This document shows, piece by piece, positions 15,002 to 22,879 of a stretch of DNA of 26,248 nucleotides (its first letter is position 1; the number at the start of each line of letters is the position of its first letter). The notes beneath the pieces are model-generated. The model was not told the DNA's origin, searched no databases, and saw only the letters and a program-made list of their open reading frames with translations. Origin of the DNA: Pseudomonadota bacterium (GTDB lineage: Bacteria > Pseudomonadota > Gammaproteobacteria > Steroidobacterales > Steroidobacteraceae); NCBI GenBank assembly GCA_003242495.1, contig QGUO01000003.1:1-26248 (forward strand), in the 5' to 3' direction. Made by a program: the position numbers and the translations under genes.

Positions 15002-16097
15002 ACTGCTGCCCGCCATGCCGGCGAGGGTGCTGCAACTCGGCCCGGCGCTCGAAGTGCGCGGCGGCATATCGAGCGTCGAGCGCTTGATCGTCGAGCATCC
15101 GGCTGCGGCGGTGAGCATCAGGCACGTGGCGACCATGGAGGATGGTTCGCCGCTGCGCAAGGCGGCGGTGTTCATGCGCGCGGTGCGCACCCTGCGCGCG
15201 GCGCTGTGCACGGATCCCGAGGTCCTGGTGCACATCCATTTCTCCTCGCGCGGCAGCACGCTGCGCAAGCTGGTGCTTGCCTGGATGACGCTGCGCGCCG
15301 GGCGGCCGCTGGTGTTGCATGCGCATGGCTCGGTGTTCGACCAGTTCTATGACGGCTTGCCGCGACCGGCCCAGGCCGCGGTGCGCCGGATCTTTTCCCG
15401 GGCCGATTGCTTCCTGGTCCTTTCCACGCAGTGGAAGCGCTTCTATCTGGCGCGCTTCGCGCTCGACGAGTCACGCATCCGTGTATTGTGCAATCCGGCC
15501 TTTCTGCCCCCGCAGGCACCGCGGCGTGAGGGGCGCGCGCGTGTGCAATTTCTGTTTCTGGGGCGAATCGGTCGTCGCAAAGGGGCCTTCGATCTGCTCG
15601 CGGCATTCGCGGCCCTCGCGCCAGCGGTGCGCAGCCGCTGCCGATTGGTGTTTGCGGGCGACGGCGAGGTCGAGGCGCTGCGCGTGCGCGCCCGGCCGTT
15701 CGGTGCACAGGTCGAGGTGCAGGGCTGGATCGACGGCGCACGGCGCGCGGCGTTGTTGCAGGAGAGCGATGTCTTCGTGCTGCCGTCATACCACGAAGGC
15801 GTGCCCATGGCGTTGCTCGAGGCGATGGCGTTCGGGTTGCCGCTGGTGACGACGCCCGTCGGCGGCATTCCGGACGTGGTCACGGACGGCGTCGAGGGGC
15901 TGATGATCCATCCTGGCGACATAGCACATCTGCAGGCCGCCATGGCCTCACTCGTCGATGACGAGCCTCTGCGCCTGACGCTCGGTCAGCGCGCCCGCCG
16001 TCGCGCGGAAGGATTGGATGTGAGTCGGTACTCCATGGAGCTGGGGCGTATTTACCGGCAGTTGCTGGAACGCGAGCGCGTGCGCGGTCCGGTATAG
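14985..16097 (+). CDS. Glycosyltransferase family 4 protein
   Basis: The 370-residue product resembles GT-B retaining enzymes. It has RVLQLGPALEVRGGISSVERL at the N-terminus, then VQFLFLGRIGRRKGAFDLLAA, VFAGDGEVEALR and VLPSYHEGVPMALLEAMAFGLP with an intact EX7E motif, then TTPVGGIPDVV. It would add one sugar to the growing repeat unit. The ATG at 14985 overlaps the previous gene by 17 bp and has no clear ribosome binding site; an in-frame ATG at 15015, just before the first beta strand, is an equal candidate. The stop is followed after 3 bp by the start of the heparinase-family gene. Sequence similarity to the preceding GT4 is limited to the shared fold motifs, so it is not a recent duplicate. 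Confidence 0.88.
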   Translation: MAAAPELLPAMPARVLQLGPALEVRGGISSVERLIVEHPAAAVSIRHVATMEDGSPLRKAAVFMRAVRTLRAALCTDPEVLVHIHFSSRGSTLRKLVLAWMTLRAGRPLVLHAHGSVFDQFYDGLPRPAQAAVRRIFSRADCFLVLSTQWKRFYLARFALDESRIRVLCNPAFLPPQAPRREGRARVQFLFLGRIGRRKGAFDLLAAFAALAPAVRSRCRLVFAGDGEVEALRVRARPFGAQVEVQGWIDGARRAALLQESDVFVLPSYHEGVPMALLEAMAFGLPLVTTPVGGIPDVVTDGVEGLMIHPGDIAHLQAAMASLVDDEPLRLTLGQRARRRAEGLDVSRYSMELGRIYRQLLERERVRGPV

Positions 16098-16100
16098 GCC

Positions 16101-18194
16101 ATGCAAAGCCCGGGCTGGTACGTTCGGCGTCTTGGACGCATGTCGCCTGCGGAGTGGGTGTGGCGCGCGGGGCAGCTCGCGCGCGCGAGCGCCGGCCGGA
16201 TGGGGATCGCCCGCCCGGGGCCGACGCCGCCGCCCCGGCCGGGACGCTCGATTGCCTTCGTACAGCGCGATGTGCAACTGCCGCCCGAGCGCTACGTGGC
16301 GCAAGCCGAGGCCATTCTCGCCGGACGCTTCAGGATCTTCGGTCTGGAGTGCGAGCTGGGCTGTCCGCCGACCTGGAATCGTGACCCGCTCACCCGCAGG
16401 CTCGCGCCCACGGTGCATGCCGGCACGCTGGACTACCGGGATGAGCGTCTGGTCGGAAACATCAAGTATCTCTGGGAGCCCAACCGGCATCTGCACCTGC
16501 CGGCGCTCGCGCAGGCCTACGTGCTCACCCGTGACGCGCGCTACGCCGATGCGCTGCGGATGCATGTCGACTCATGGATCGAGCAATGTCCCGTCGGCTA
16601 CGGGCCCAACTGGGCAAGCTCGCTCGAGCTGGGTATCCGGCTCATCAACTGGAGCATTGCCTGGCAACTGCTCGGCGGCTGGGAGGGCGCGCCGTTCGCC
16701 ACTGCGCAAGGCGAGGCGTTCCGCGCTCGCTGGCTGGCGTCCGTGTACCAGCACGCGCGCGCCATCGTCGGCAGGCTGTCCCGGTTCTCTTCGGCCAACA
16801 ATCATTTGATCGGCGAAACCGCCGGCGTATGGATCGCCTCCGTCACCTGGGATTGCTGGCCACGCCTGCAAGCGTGGGGCGCGCGGTGCAAGCGCATCCT
16901 GCAGGCCGAGGCATTGCGCCAGAACGCACCGGACGGCGGCAACCGGGAACAGGCGTTCGCCTATCAGCAGTTCGTGCTGGATTTCCTGTTGCTGGCCGGG
17001 CTGGCCGCGCGCGCGGCGGACGATGATTTTTCTCCGGAGTACTGGGACCGGATCGAGTCGATGCTGACCTTCATCGCCGCCATGATGGACGCCGCCGGGA
17101 ACGTACCGATGATCGGCGATGCGGACGACGGCTACGTGGTGCGTCTCTCGCCGGAGCCGCACTGGGACAACTATCGCTCCTTGCTCGCCACGGGGGCCGC
17201 TTTGTTCGAGCGGGATGATCTGGCGTACAAGGGCGGCAGGGCCGACCACAAGACCCGGTGGTTGCTCGGCAGCGGTGTCCGCCGGCACAGGGTCGGCGCC
17301 GCTCGCCGGCGCCGCGCGGCCGTCCCGGCGAGCCGCGCGGGGCGGCTGGCCGCGGCGCGCGTGGCGGCATGCATGGCGCCGGGGCAGGGCGCTGCGCAGG
17401 TCGCGGCGCAGCCGGCGCCGCGGATGCCTGCCGTGGCCTTTGCGCGGTCATTCCCCCATGCGGGCTACTATGTGCTCGGCGATGCCTTCGAGACGGCCGA
17501 GGAGATCCGCATGCTCGTCGATGCCGGGCCGCTCGGCTATCTCAGTCTCGCGGCCCACGGGCATGCGGATGCCCTGTCCCTGGTGCTCAACATTGCAGGA
17601 CGCGAGGTGCTGGTCGACCCCGGCACGTACGCCTATCACACCGAGCCTGGCTGGCGCGCCTATTTCAGAAGCACGCGGGCGCACAACACCGTCATGGTGG
17701 ACGGCGAGGATCAATCGCGACAGGCCGGCAACTTCATGTGGATTCAACACGCGCATGCCCGCTGTCTGCAGTTCGACGTGGAAGGTGAGTACCAGCGGTT
17801 CGTGGGCGAGCACGACGGCTATCGGCGTCTGCCCGACCCCGTGACGCATCGGCGCGAAATCGTGTATGACCCGCTGGTCCGTGCGTTCACCGTGCTCGAT
17901 ACGTTGACCTGTGCCGCGGCACATCGTGTGACGCGCCACTGGCATTTTGCGGAGGGCCTCGCGCCGCAGCTGAGGGACGGAGTGGTCCGCGTCCGGGTGG
18001 GACCCTACCTGGTGCGCCTGGCGAGCGACGCGCCGGTCGAGGCCACTGTGGTCACGGGCGGTGGACCGACGCAAGGCGGCTGGATCTCACGGGGATTCGG
18101 TCGCAAGCAGCCGATCGCGACCGTGGCCTGGCATTCGCGCATCGCCGGCACGGCCTGCCTGATCACCCGGATCGAGTGTCAACGCATGGAGTAG
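16101..18194 (+). CDS. Heparinase II/III family protein (polysaccharide-lyase type)
   Basis: The 697-residue product has an alpha/alpha-toroid N-terminal domain with KYLWEPNRHLHLPALAQAY, SSLELGIRLINW and SANNHLIGETAGVW. The C-terminal heparinase II/III domain starts near residue 442 with FPHAGYYVLGD, then HGHADALSLVLNIAGREVLV, DPGTYAYHT and RSTRAHNTVMVDGEDQSRQ. These Asn/His/Tyr-bearing segments form the active site of PL12/15/17-type lyases, which cleave uronic-acid polysaccharides. No signal peptide is visible, as is common for the copies found in exopolysaccharide loci, whose exact task is not well established. Polymer editing or chain release is inference. Residues about 390-441 form an Arg/Ala/Pro-rich linker. 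It begins 3 bp after the GT4 stop and its 3' end overlaps the convergent acyltransferase by 32 bp. Confidence 0.87.
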   Translation: MQSPGWYVRRLGRMSPAEWVWRAGQLARASAGRMGIARPGPTPPPRPGRSIAFVQRDVQLPPERYVAQAEAILAGRFRIFGLECELGCPPTWNRDPLTRRLAPTVHAGTLDYRDERLVGNIKYLWEPNRHLHLPALAQAYVLTRDARYADALRMHVDSWIEQCPVGYGPNWASSLELGIRLINWSIAWQLLGGWEGAPFATAQGEAFRARWLASVYQHARAIVGRLSRFSSANNHLIGETAGVWIASVTWDCWPRLQAWGARCKRILQAEALRQNAPDGGNREQAFAYQQFVLDFLLLAGLAARAADDDFSPEYWDRIESMLTFIAAMMDAAGNVPMIGDADDGYVVRLSPEPHWDNYRSLLATGAALFERDDLAYKGGRADHKTRWLLGSGVRRHRVGAARRRRAAVPASRAGRLAAARVAACMAPGQGAAQVAAQPAPRMPAVAFARSFPHAGYYVLGDAFETAEEIRMLVDAGPLGYLSLAAHGHADALSLVLNIAGREVLVDPGTYAYHTEPGWRAYFRSTRAHNTVMVDGEDQSRQAGNFMWIQHAHARCLQFDVEGEYQRFVGEHDGYRRLPDPVTHRREIVYDPLVRAFTVLDTLTCAAAHRVTRHWHFAEGLAPQLRDGVVRVRVGPYLVRLASDAPVEATVVTGGGPTQGGWISRGFGRKQPIATVAWHSRIAGTACLITRIECQRME

Positions 18195-19338
18195 GCGCCG
18201 TCGCGGCCGGACGCATGGCCGGCGTCCGCGGCCGCAGGTAGGCGCCGGTGGGCCACACGCCGGCGCGCAGCACCGGCGCATTCCTGAGTCGGGCGGCGCC
18301 GGCGAGCAGATCCATGCCGGTTCGCGCCTCGGCCAGCCAGCGACGCTTGTGTTCGCTGATTCCGCCCAGGAAATCGTACTCGCGCACGCCACGCCCGATG
18401 CAGTCGCGGATGACGTGCGCGCGCAGCGCATTGCCCACGTGGGGCAGGTAGTCCGGGTCGAAGCCCTCCTGCAACTGCAGGAAGGTGTCGGCGTAGACAT
18501 AACCGAGCTGCACCGCCTTGGGATCGTCATGCTCGCAGAGCGCGTACAGCGCCAGCCAGCCCGCTTCGAGCGCCAAGGGCGCGAATCGCTGATAGAAGGC
18601 GCGTTCGAGCGGGCGGCGGTCGAACACGCCCTGTTGGCCCGCGGCGCGCCAGCGCTTGCCATGCAGGCGAAACAAGGCATCGAGCGTCGACGCGAGCTCC
18701 GCGGGGGTCTGTACCCGCCGCACGCTTACGCCCGGGCGGGACAGGATTTTGTTGCTGGTGCGCCGAACCTGCTGGCGGCGGCTCGCCGACATCCGCCCCA
18801 AATAGCCCTCATAGTCGTCCGGCAAGGCAATGGCGGAGAAGGTGTGTACGCGGCGATTGGCGCGGATCCCTGCCTGGCGCAAGGTGTCGAGCAGGGCGCG
18901 TGACACGGGCTTCCAGCCCGGCAGCTTTGGCATCCAGAGCAGGTCCCACTCGGAGCGCGCTGCGCGCAAGGCGGCCGCGATCGCGGCGAACGCTTCGGCC
19001 TCACAGTCGCGGCGCGCAATCCAGGTCTGATATTCCGCACCCGACTCCACATCACCGAGCATGCGCAACATGCGGTAACGCAGCATGTGCGCCAGCACGT
19101 AATCGCAACGGTACAGCGGCGCAGCGCCTGCCAGCCTGCCGTCACCATCGCGCACGCACACGACGAGCAGTTGCAGCGCATGCTCGCGTACCGCGAGCCA
19201 GGTGTCGAGCCATTGCCAGGTGAGAAACAGCGAATCGGCATTGCTGTCGGCCAGCAGGGCGTTCCACTCCGGGGCGAGCGCCCGCCATTCTTCGATCGTC
19301 GTGATGATCTCGTGCTGCATGACGTGATCCACAATCAT
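18163..19338 (-). CDS. GNAT-fold acyltransferase, FemAB/CelD-like
   Basis: The 391-residue product matches the double-GNAT FemAB/CelD-like group often found in polysaccharide loci. It shows WNALLADSNADSLFLTWQWL near the start, LVVCVRDGDGRLAGAAPLY, RRQQVRRTSNKI, LFRLHGKRWRAAGQQGVF and GYVYADTFLQLQEGFDPDY. It then has REYDFLGGISEHKRRW, the characteristic DF(L)xG...(Y/H)K segment near the C-terminus. Such proteins transfer acyl or aminoacyl groups, and here may decorate the repeat unit or its lipid carrier; substrate unknown. ATG 19338 is preferred; ATG 19320 is also possible, and longer forms add sequence without family features. It is a lone minus-strand gene, overlapping the heparinase gene tail to tail by 32 bp and divergent from the next plus-strand gene. 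Confidence 0.82.
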   Translation of the reverse strand: MIVDHVMQHEIITTIEEWRALAPEWNALLADSNADSLFLTWQWLDTWLAVREHALQLLVVCVRDGDGRLAGAAPLYRCDYVLAHMLRYRMLRMLGDVESGAEYQTWIARRDCEAEAFAAIAAALRAARSEWDLLWMPKLPGWKPVSRALLDTLRQAGIRANRRVHTFSAIALPDDYEGYLGRMSASRRQQVRRTSNKILSRPGVSVRRVQTPAELASTLDALFRLHGKRWRAAGQQGVFDRRPLERAFYQRFAPLALEAGWLALYALCEHDDPKAVQLGYVYADTFLQLQEGFDPDYLPHVGNALRAHVIRDCIGRGVREYDFLGGISEHKRRWLAEARTGMDLLAGAARLRNAPVLRAGVWPTGAYLRPRTPAMRPAATAPTPCVDTRSG

Positions 19339-19394
19339 CGATTGCCAGGCTTTGTTCCTCGCGTTGCCCGCGACATGACTGCGGCTGACGCCCA

Positions 19395-19423
19395 TTGATC
19401 GAGCAACAGTAGATCGGTATCGT
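19395..19423 (+). promoter_or_regulatory. Candidate sigma-70 promoter for the formyltransferase/GINT1-like operon
   Basis: TTGATC (19395-19400) and TATCGT (19418-19423) each match the consensus hexamers at four of six positions and are separated by the ideal 17 bp. They lie about 72 bp upstream of GTG 19495 in a divergent gap where a promoter is required. Confidence 0.4.
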
Positions 19424-19437
19424 GACCACAACCGCTG

Positions 19438-19470
19438 CGATGCACGCTGCGGTCCGCGTCTGGTGCATCG
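19438..19470. promoter_or_regulatory. Inverted repeat between the candidate promoter and the start codon
   Basis: CGATGCA (19438-19444) and TGCATCG (19464-19470) are perfect 7-bp arms around a 19-nt spacer that itself holds GCGG-T-CCGC. It could be an operator or a 5'-leader hairpin just upstream of the ribosome binding site. Confidence 0.35.
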
Positions 19471-19494
19471 AACAAGCGTTCCCAGGGGGATCGC

Positions 19495-21297
19495 GTGACC
19501 GTTCAAGTCCCTGTAGAGCTGCGCTCTCTCGAGATGCGCTGCGTGCGAGTCGGCGTGGCGCTTCAGTCATGGCACATTCCTGCATGGCAACACCTGGCGC
19601 TCGAGAAGGTCACGCAGTGCGATCATGCGCAGCTGGCATCCGTCATCCTCATCGAAGGCGGACGCAGCCATGCCGGGATCGGCGCGGCGCTGCTGCGGCG
19701 TGCGTTCGAATGGCAGGAGGCGCGCAGGAAGGTGTCGCGGCGTGGACCCTGCGAGATGCTGGATGCGACAGCCCTGCTGAGTCATGTGCCGGTTCATCGC
19801 TTGAGCCCGAAAGCCAAAGCAGGAGCTGCGCCTCGACAGACGCTCGAGGAGATTCGTGGCGAGGCGCTCGATGTGATCGTGCTGCTGAGCGATGCCGATT
19901 GCATCGATGGGCTGTCGGCCGTGGCGCGTTACGGGGTGTGGTACTACCAGCACGATGCAGCGGGCGCAGGCGATGCCGCCGGGACCTCGGCGGGCCTGTG
20001 GGAGGTGCTCACACGTCAGCCCTGTGTCAAGTCGATGCTCCGGGCGACCTTGGCGAACGAGCCATGCGAGATCACCCTTCAGGTGTCGTACTCGGCCATC
20101 GATCATTGCTGTTTCACACGCACGCGTTGTGGTCACTTATGGAAAAGCGCCTCGTTCCTGGTGCGCGGGCTGCGCGAGCTGGCGGAACACGGTGACGAAG
20201 CGCTCTCGGGGGCACGGCGAGCGGTGCAGGACGGGACGTGGGTGGAGCCCGCGCCGGGGGGTTGGGGGTCGCGACGAACGCGGCTGCGCCGGACGGCGCC
20301 CACCCGGCGCGGGCTGGTGCGACGGCCGGTCGGCAGCCTGGCGTGGACCATGGGAGTTCTGCGCTACCTGCTCTGGCGTCTGTATATGAAGATGGCCATG
20401 CGCATCTACCGCGAGCGCTGGATCCTGCTTTTCGATTTCGGCGGGCAGGCGAACAGCCTCTCCGACTTTCAGAAACTGATTCCGCCGCCCGATCGGTTCT
20501 GGGCGGATCCGCATGTCGTACAGCGTGATGGCCGCTACTATGTGTTCATCGAGGAGGCGCCGCTGGCGACGCGCCGCGGGCACATCTCGGTGCTGCGTCA
20601 CAATGAGGACGGTTCGTTCGGCGCACCGGTGCCGGTCATTCAGCGTCCCTATCATTTGTCCTATCCATTCATCTTCGAGTGGCGCGGCGAGCTGTTCCTG
20701 ATGCCTGAATCCTCGGAACATCGCACCATCGAGGTGTATCGTTGCAAGCGTTTTCCAGAGGAATGGGAGCTGGAGTGCGTGCTCATGGAGAATGTGGCGG
20801 CGGTGGACAGCACGCTGGTGCAGCACCAGGGTAGGTGGTGGCTGTTCACCAGCATCAAGGAGAACGATGGCGCAGCGTGGGACGAGCTGTTCGTGTTCCA
20901 CGCGGAATCACCGCTCACGCGACACTGGCAGCCGCACGCCCGCAATCCCGTGGTGTCGGACGTGCGCTGCGCGAGACTTGCAGGCGCGTTGTATCACGAG
21001 GGCCCGGCGCTGTATCGGCCATCACAGGACGGCTCGTACCGTTACGGTTACGGGGTCCGGCTCAATCGCGTTGAGGAGCTGACGCCGCAGACGTACCGGG
21101 AAGTGATGGTGCAGCAGTTCGCACCCGGTTGGGACCGTTCGATTCGCGCCGTGCATTCCTTCAGCCGCAACGGGCACCTCACGATGATCGACGGCATGTA
21201 CCGACACCGTCGCGAGCGGGCGACACACGCACGGACGAGTCGGCGTGTCGGCGTCGGGCGACTCCCGCTGGCGAAAAATACATCCAAGCTGTCGTAA
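19495..21297 (+). CDS. Two-domain protein: formyltransferase-like N-terminus and GINT1-like C-terminus
   Basis: The 600-residue product starts at GTG 19495, 4 bases after AGGGGGA. The N-terminal half includes EALDVIVLLSDADCIDGLSA and RYGVWYYQHD (about 145-154), a pattern seen in formyltransferase-fold proteins of polysaccharide loci. The usual Asn-His-Asp formyl-transfer residues were not found, so activity is doubtful. A linker rich in Arg (about 250-290) leads to residues 302-590, where ILLFDFGG, RFWADPHVVQRDGRYYVFIE, HLSYPFIFEWRGELFLMPE and VAAVDSTLVQHQGRWWLFTS repeat a beta-propeller-like pattern. This matches the domain named for the N-terminus of plant glucosamine inositolphosphorylceramide transferase (GINT1). 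It could modify or transfer an amino sugar. It precedes the WcaJ-type gene by 94 bp and is probably in one operon with it. Confidence 0.65.
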   Translation: MTVQVPVELRSLEMRCVRVGVALQSWHIPAWQHLALEKVTQCDHAQLASVILIEGGRSHAGIGAALLRRAFEWQEARRKVSRRGPCEMLDATALLSHVPVHRLSPKAKAGAAPRQTLEEIRGEALDVIVLLSDADCIDGLSAVARYGVWYYQHDAAGAGDAAGTSAGLWEVLTRQPCVKSMLRATLANEPCEITLQVSYSAIDHCCFTRTRCGHLWKSASFLVRGLRELAEHGDEALSGARRAVQDGTWVEPAPGGWGSRRTRLRRTAPTRRGLVRRPVGSLAWTMGVLRYLLWRLYMKMAMRIYRERWILLFDFGGQANSLSDFQKLIPPPDRFWADPHVVQRDGRYYVFIEEAPLATRRGHISVLRHNEDGSFGAPVPVIQRPYHLSYPFIFEWRGELFLMPESSEHRTIEVYRCKRFPEEWELECVLMENVAAVDSTLVQHQGRWWLFTSIKENDGAAWDELFVFHAESPLTRHWQPHARNPVVSDVRCARLAGALYHEGPALYRPSQDGSYRYGYGVRLNRVEELTPQTYREVMVQQFAPGWDRSIRAVHSFSRNGHLTMIDGMYRHRRERATHARTSRRVGVGRLPLAKNTSKLS

Positions 21298-21391
21298 GGG
21301 GCGCGCACAGAGGTTCACTCACCACTGGCGGAACTTTCCCTTTCGGCGTCCAGTTTACCTGCGTCAGTTGGGTCAACTCCCCGGCGGGTTC

Positions 21392-22867
21392 ATGCGCGAG
21401 ACAATCGGTGCCGACACAGCGCGCGCGATCAACCCGGCACCCGTCGCGCATGCGCCGCTTGCGGCGCGTCCGCAGCACGCGGTGCAGCGCTCTTTGGCCG
21501 AGCCGCCGGCGATCGCTCTGCTGCGCAAGCTGCTCAATCCGACGGTGATCGTGCTTGCCTTGCTGGCGTGCGTGCTGGCATACGGCGAGCGCCTGGACTC
21601 TCAGTATCTGGCGCTCGCTGCCCTGGCGTTCCTGATCTCGGCGCAAATCTTGAGCGATCCACAGCTGCATCGCAGCGAATTCGGTCTCGGCGAGTTGCTG
21701 CGTCACCGCATTTTTCCCGAGTGGGTATTGGTGTCGGCGGCGCTGCTGTTACTGGCATTTGCACTCAAGGTGACCGAGGAGTTCTCGCGTAAGATCATCC
21801 TGACATGGTTCGTGATTGCGCCGTTCGCCGTGCTTGGCGCGCAAGCCGGCCTGTCGCGACTGGCGAGGTTCGCCGCGCTGCGCGGCAGCATCGCGCAAAG
21901 CCACATCATCATCGGTGCGAATCTGCTCGGGCAGCGCCTGGCGCAGCGACTGCAGCGCAATCCCCATCGCGGCGTGTTCAAGGGGTTCTTCGACGATCGT
22001 GACAGCCATCGCCTGGCAGGCCTCTCCGAAGAGCAGCTGCTCGGCACGATGGCGGATGTCGCCGAGTACGTGCGCCTGAACTCGGTGGGCTGCATCTATA
22101 TCTGTCTGCCGATGCGCGCCGACCCTCGGGTGATGCAGCTCATGGAGGAGTTGAAGGACACGACGGCGTCCGTCTATTTCGTGCCGGATATTTTCGTCTT
22201 CGATCCTATCCAGGCGCAGCTCGCCGAGATCGAGGGCTTTCCCGCGGTGGCCGTCTGCGAAACGCCATTCCATGGCATGAACGGCGTGCTCAAGCGCGCC
22301 AGCGACATCGTGCTGGCCGCATTGCTGCTCGCCCTGCTGTGGCCGCTGATGCTGATCATCGCGCTGGCGGTCCGCTCGACCTCGCCCGGCCCGGCACTGT
22401 TTCGGCAGCGCCGCTACGGACTGTATGGCGAGCCCATTCATGTGTACAAGTTTCGCACCATGTCGGTGTGTGAGGATCGCGGCCCGATCATGCAGGCGCG
22501 ACGCAATGATCCGCGCGTGACGCGGGTCGGCGCCTTCCTGCGTCGCACGTCGCTCGATGAGCTGCCGCAGCTGTTCAATGTGCTGATGGGCACCATGAGC
22601 CTGGTCGGCCCCCGGCCGCACGCAGTGAGTCACAATGAGGCGTATCGCAAGGTGATCGACGGCTACATGCGCCGCCACAAGGTGCGTCCGGGCATCACCG
22701 GCTGGGCACAGGTGAACGGTTTGCGCGGCGAGACCGATACCGTGGAGAAGATGAAGCAGCGCGTCGAGTTCGATCTCGATTACCTGCGCAATTGGTCGTT
22801 GCATCTGGACCTGCGCATCCTGTTGAGGACGGCGGCGGTCGTGTGGCGCGACCGCAATGCCTATTGA
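21392..22867 (+). CDS. Undecaprenyl-phosphate sugar-1-phosphate transferase (WcaJ-type initiator)
   Basis: The 491-residue protein has four N-terminal membrane segments (about 50-160), a CoA-binding-like Rossmann region with HIIIGANLLGQRLAQRL, and a further membrane segment at the start of the sugar transferase domain near residue 297. That domain shows KRASDIVLAALLLALLWPL, FRQRRYGLYGEPIHVYKFRTM, RRTSLDELPQLFNVLMG, SLVGPRPHAVSHNE and RPGITGWAQVNGLRGETDT. The last segments are typical of undecaprenyl-phosphate glucose phosphotransferases. The enzyme makes the first step of the repeat unit: UDP-sugar plus undecaprenyl phosphate gives undecaprenyl-diphosphate sugar, probably glucose. ATG 21392 is chosen since it directly precedes the first domain; an upstream in-frame extension overlaps the preceding gene. 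The next gene starts 12 bp after its stop. Confidence 0.92.
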   Translation: MRETIGADTARAINPAPVAHAPLAARPQHAVQRSLAEPPAIALLRKLLNPTVIVLALLACVLAYGERLDSQYLALAALAFLISAQILSDPQLHRSEFGLGELLRHRIFPEWVLVSAALLLLAFALKVTEEFSRKIILTWFVIAPFAVLGAQAGLSRLARFAALRGSIAQSHIIIGANLLGQRLAQRLQRNPHRGVFKGFFDDRDSHRLAGLSEEQLLGTMADVAEYVRLNSVGCIYICLPMRADPRVMQLMEELKDTTASVYFVPDIFVFDPIQAQLAEIEGFPAVAVCETPFHGMNGVLKRASDIVLAALLLALLWPLMLIIALAVRSTSPGPALFRQRRYGLYGEPIHVYKFRTMSVCEDRGPIMQARRNDPRVTRVGAFLRRTSLDELPQLFNVLMGTMSLVGPRPHAVSHNEAYRKVIDGYMRRHKVRPGITGWAQVNGLRGETDTVEKMKQRVEFDLDYLRNWSLHLDLRILLRTAAVVWRDRNAY

Positions 22868-22879
22868 GAGCCGCCGGCC

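Noticed and set aside
19568..19583. TGGCAC-type sigma-54 promoter likeness
   Set aside because: The GG and GC elements are off by one from the required spacing and the site lies inside a coding region.
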